Origin: JAYTXL01 sp043742955
GTDB taxonomy: Bacteria; Verrucomicrobiota; Verrucomicrobiia; Limisphaerales; JAYTXL01
Direction: 5' to 3'
Length of the DNA: 6,681 nucleotides
Assembly (NCBI GenBank): GCA_043742955.1
Contig: JAYTXL010000014.1
Coordinates: forward strand, 1 to 6,681
The notes beneath the pieces are model-generated. The model saw only the letters and a program-made list of their open reading frames with translations, had not been told where the DNA came from and ran no database searches. Position 1 is the first letter of the stretch. Every line of letters starts with the position of its first letter. Of the stretch, positions 5,462 through 6,681 are shown in pieces. A program made the position numbers and the translations under genes.

Positions 5462-6681
5462 ATGAAAACCAACTACGACGCCCTCATCATCGGCGGCGGG
5501 CCGGCCGGTTCGTCCGCCGCCACCATTCTCGCCGAATACGGCCACCGCGTGCTCGTCCTCGAACGCGAGAAGTTCCCCCGCTATCACATTGGCGAATCGC
5601 TCATCCCCTTCACCTACCAGCCGATGGAGCGTCTGGGTCTCATCCCCAAGATGCGCGCCTCGTGCAACCAGAAGAAATATAGCGTCCTATTCGTTTCTCC
5701 CAACGGCAAGGCGAGCCAGCCCTTTTACTTCTTCAACCGATACGACAAGGAGACCGTTGCCCAGACCTGGCAGGTGCTCCGCTCGGAGTTTGACGAGATG
5801 CTGTTGAACCATGCGCGCGACAAGGGTGCCGAAGTCATCGAAGAAATCACGGTCAAGGAATTGCTTCGTGAAGGTGATCGAGTGATTGGCGTGCGGGCGC
5901 AAAAGAAGTCCAGCGAAGTCGTCGAGTTCCGCGCGCCCATCACGCTAGATTGCACCGGCAAGGAAGCCTTCACCGCCGTGCGCAATGGCTGGCGCATGAA
6001 GGATCCGTATCTGAACAAGGTCGCCGTCTGGACTTATTACAAAGGCTCGAAGCGCGAGCCGGGCATTGACGAAGGCCAGACCACCGTGGCCTACGTGCCG
6101 AACAAGGGCTGGTTCTGGCACATCCCGCAGCACAACGACATGGTCAGCGTCGGCGTCGTGGCCGAGGGTAAATATCTCACGCGCGGCGGCGTGAAGGATC
6201 CCAAGGCCATCTTCCATCGCGAGGTCGAGGAGAATCTTTGGATCAAGGATCATCTGTCCGTCGGTGAATCCACGGGCGACTATTACATTGTCAGCGAGTA
6301 TTCGCATCACTCCCGCTATTGCGCCGCGCCCGGTTTGGTGCTGGTGGGCGACGCGTTTGCGTTTCTCGACCCGGTATTCAGCAGCGGCCTGATGCTGGCC
6401 TTCAAAAGCGGCGTGATGGTGGGCGACGAAGTTCACCGGGCGATTCTCGAAAAGGATTTTTCGCCGGCGCGCTTCGCCAGCTACGCGACCTACATGCGCC
6501 AGGGCGTGGAAAACATGCGCAAGCTCGTCTATGCCTTTTACGATCCGCAGTTCTCGTTCAAGAAGGTGATTGATAAATACCCCGAGGCGGGCGGGGAAAT
6601 CACCGACTGCCTCAGCGGCGACGTGAACAAGGATTTCACGGGGCTTTGGAACAAAATCCGCGAGTTCGTCCCGCTGCCGGA
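5462..6681 (+). CDS. Flavin-dependent halogenase-like FAD oxidoreductase, 3' end outside window
   Basis: FAD-dependent enzyme of the flavin-dependent halogenase / p-hydroxybenzoate hydroxylase-like superfamily. The 406 visible residues have no stop before the window edge, so the C-terminus is missing. The FAD-binding Rossmann motif is IIGGGPAGSSAA (9-20), with the acidic strand end VLVLERE (30-36). GESLIP (44-49) is the usual second motif. GWFWHIP (216-222) matches the WxWxIP signature of FADH2-dependent halogenases. GDAFAFLDPVFSSG (296-309) combines the FAD-ribityl GD motif with the FxxPxxSxG halogenase signature (F301, P304, S307, G309). K71 or K72 in NQKKYSVLF may be the chloramine-forming lysine. 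If active, the enzyme would chlorinate or brominate an aromatic or activated substrate using FADH2 from a partner reductase, which is not in the window. The gap from the chorismate-lyase-like gene is 115 nt and holds the palindrome. Alternatives are a non-halogenating monooxygenase or a geranylgeranyl-reductase-like enzyme, but having both signatures makes these less likely. Confidence 0.82.
   Translation, partial: MKTNYDALIIGGGPAGSSAATILAEYGHRVLVLEREKFPRYHIGESLIPFTYQPMERLGLIPKMRASCNQKKYSVLFVSPNGKASQPFYFFNRYDKETVAQTWQVLRSEFDEMLLNHARDKGAEVIEEITVKELLREGDRVIGVRAQKKSSEVVEFRAPITLDCTGKEAFTAVRNGWRMKDPYLNKVAVWTYYKGSKREPGIDEGQTTVAYVPNKGWFWHIPQHNDMVSVGVVAEGKYLTRGGVKDPKAIFHREVEENLWIKDHLSVGESTGDYYIVSEYSHHSRYCAAPGLVLVGDAFAFLDPVFSSGLMLAFKSGVMVGDEVHRAILEKDFSPARFASYATYMRQGVENMRKLVYAFYDPQFSFKKVIDKYPEAGGEITDCLSGDVNKDFTGLWNKIREFVPLP

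Overview
The window looks like a GC-rich bacterial chromosome, most plausibly a Verrucomicrobiota member (Pedosphaera/Limisphaera type) or a related Planctomycetota-like genome. This is inferred from three things: a secreted PQQ-like beta-propeller protein with an N-terminal NWPMFRG motif, long intergenic palindromes built from 'cacggat' units, and GC-rich REP-type repeats beside a small Y1 transposase. No rRNA or tRNA gene is present to settle the taxonomy. All six genes lie on the + strand.

Region 1 (1-2433). About 320 bases without a supported gene lead into an exported eight-repeat PQQ-like beta-propeller protein (325-1506). It is followed after 18 bases by a full-length Mrr-type restriction endonuclease (1525-2433). 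The Mrr gene appears less GC-biased in its codons than its neighbours and has no methyltransferase partner here, so it reads as a stand-alone, possibly acquired, modification-dependent defence gene.

Region 2 (2434-3395). A 147-residue IS200/IS605-type Y1 (HUH) transposase of REP-associated (RAYT) character lies between structured repeats. Three copies of a repeat can be read by eye. Each is exactly 95 nt with the same plan: hairpin (17 nt), 20-nt spacer, main hairpin (31 nt), 10-nt linker, hairpin (17 nt). Copy A is inverted; copies B and C are direct and bracket the transposase. The stems show compensatory base changes and the 10-nt linker is identical in all copies, but the 20-nt spacers keep their length with almost no sequence similarity. 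This is the most unusual structure in the window.

Region 3 (3396-6681, running off the end). A probable biosynthetic operon begins with a HemN/HemW-like radical SAM protein. It overlaps by 8 nt a chorismate-lyase-like (UbiC-fold) protein. After a 96-nt palindromic repeat comes a flavin-dependent halogenase-like protein, cut by the window edge, which carries GxGxxG, WxWxIP and FxxPxxSxG motifs. Chorismate lyase activity would supply a hydroxybenzoate, and the halogenase-like enzyme could act on a phenolic product. A halogenated aromatic or aryl-polyene-like pigment pathway is a reasonable hypothesis, but the decisive genes would lie downstream of the window.
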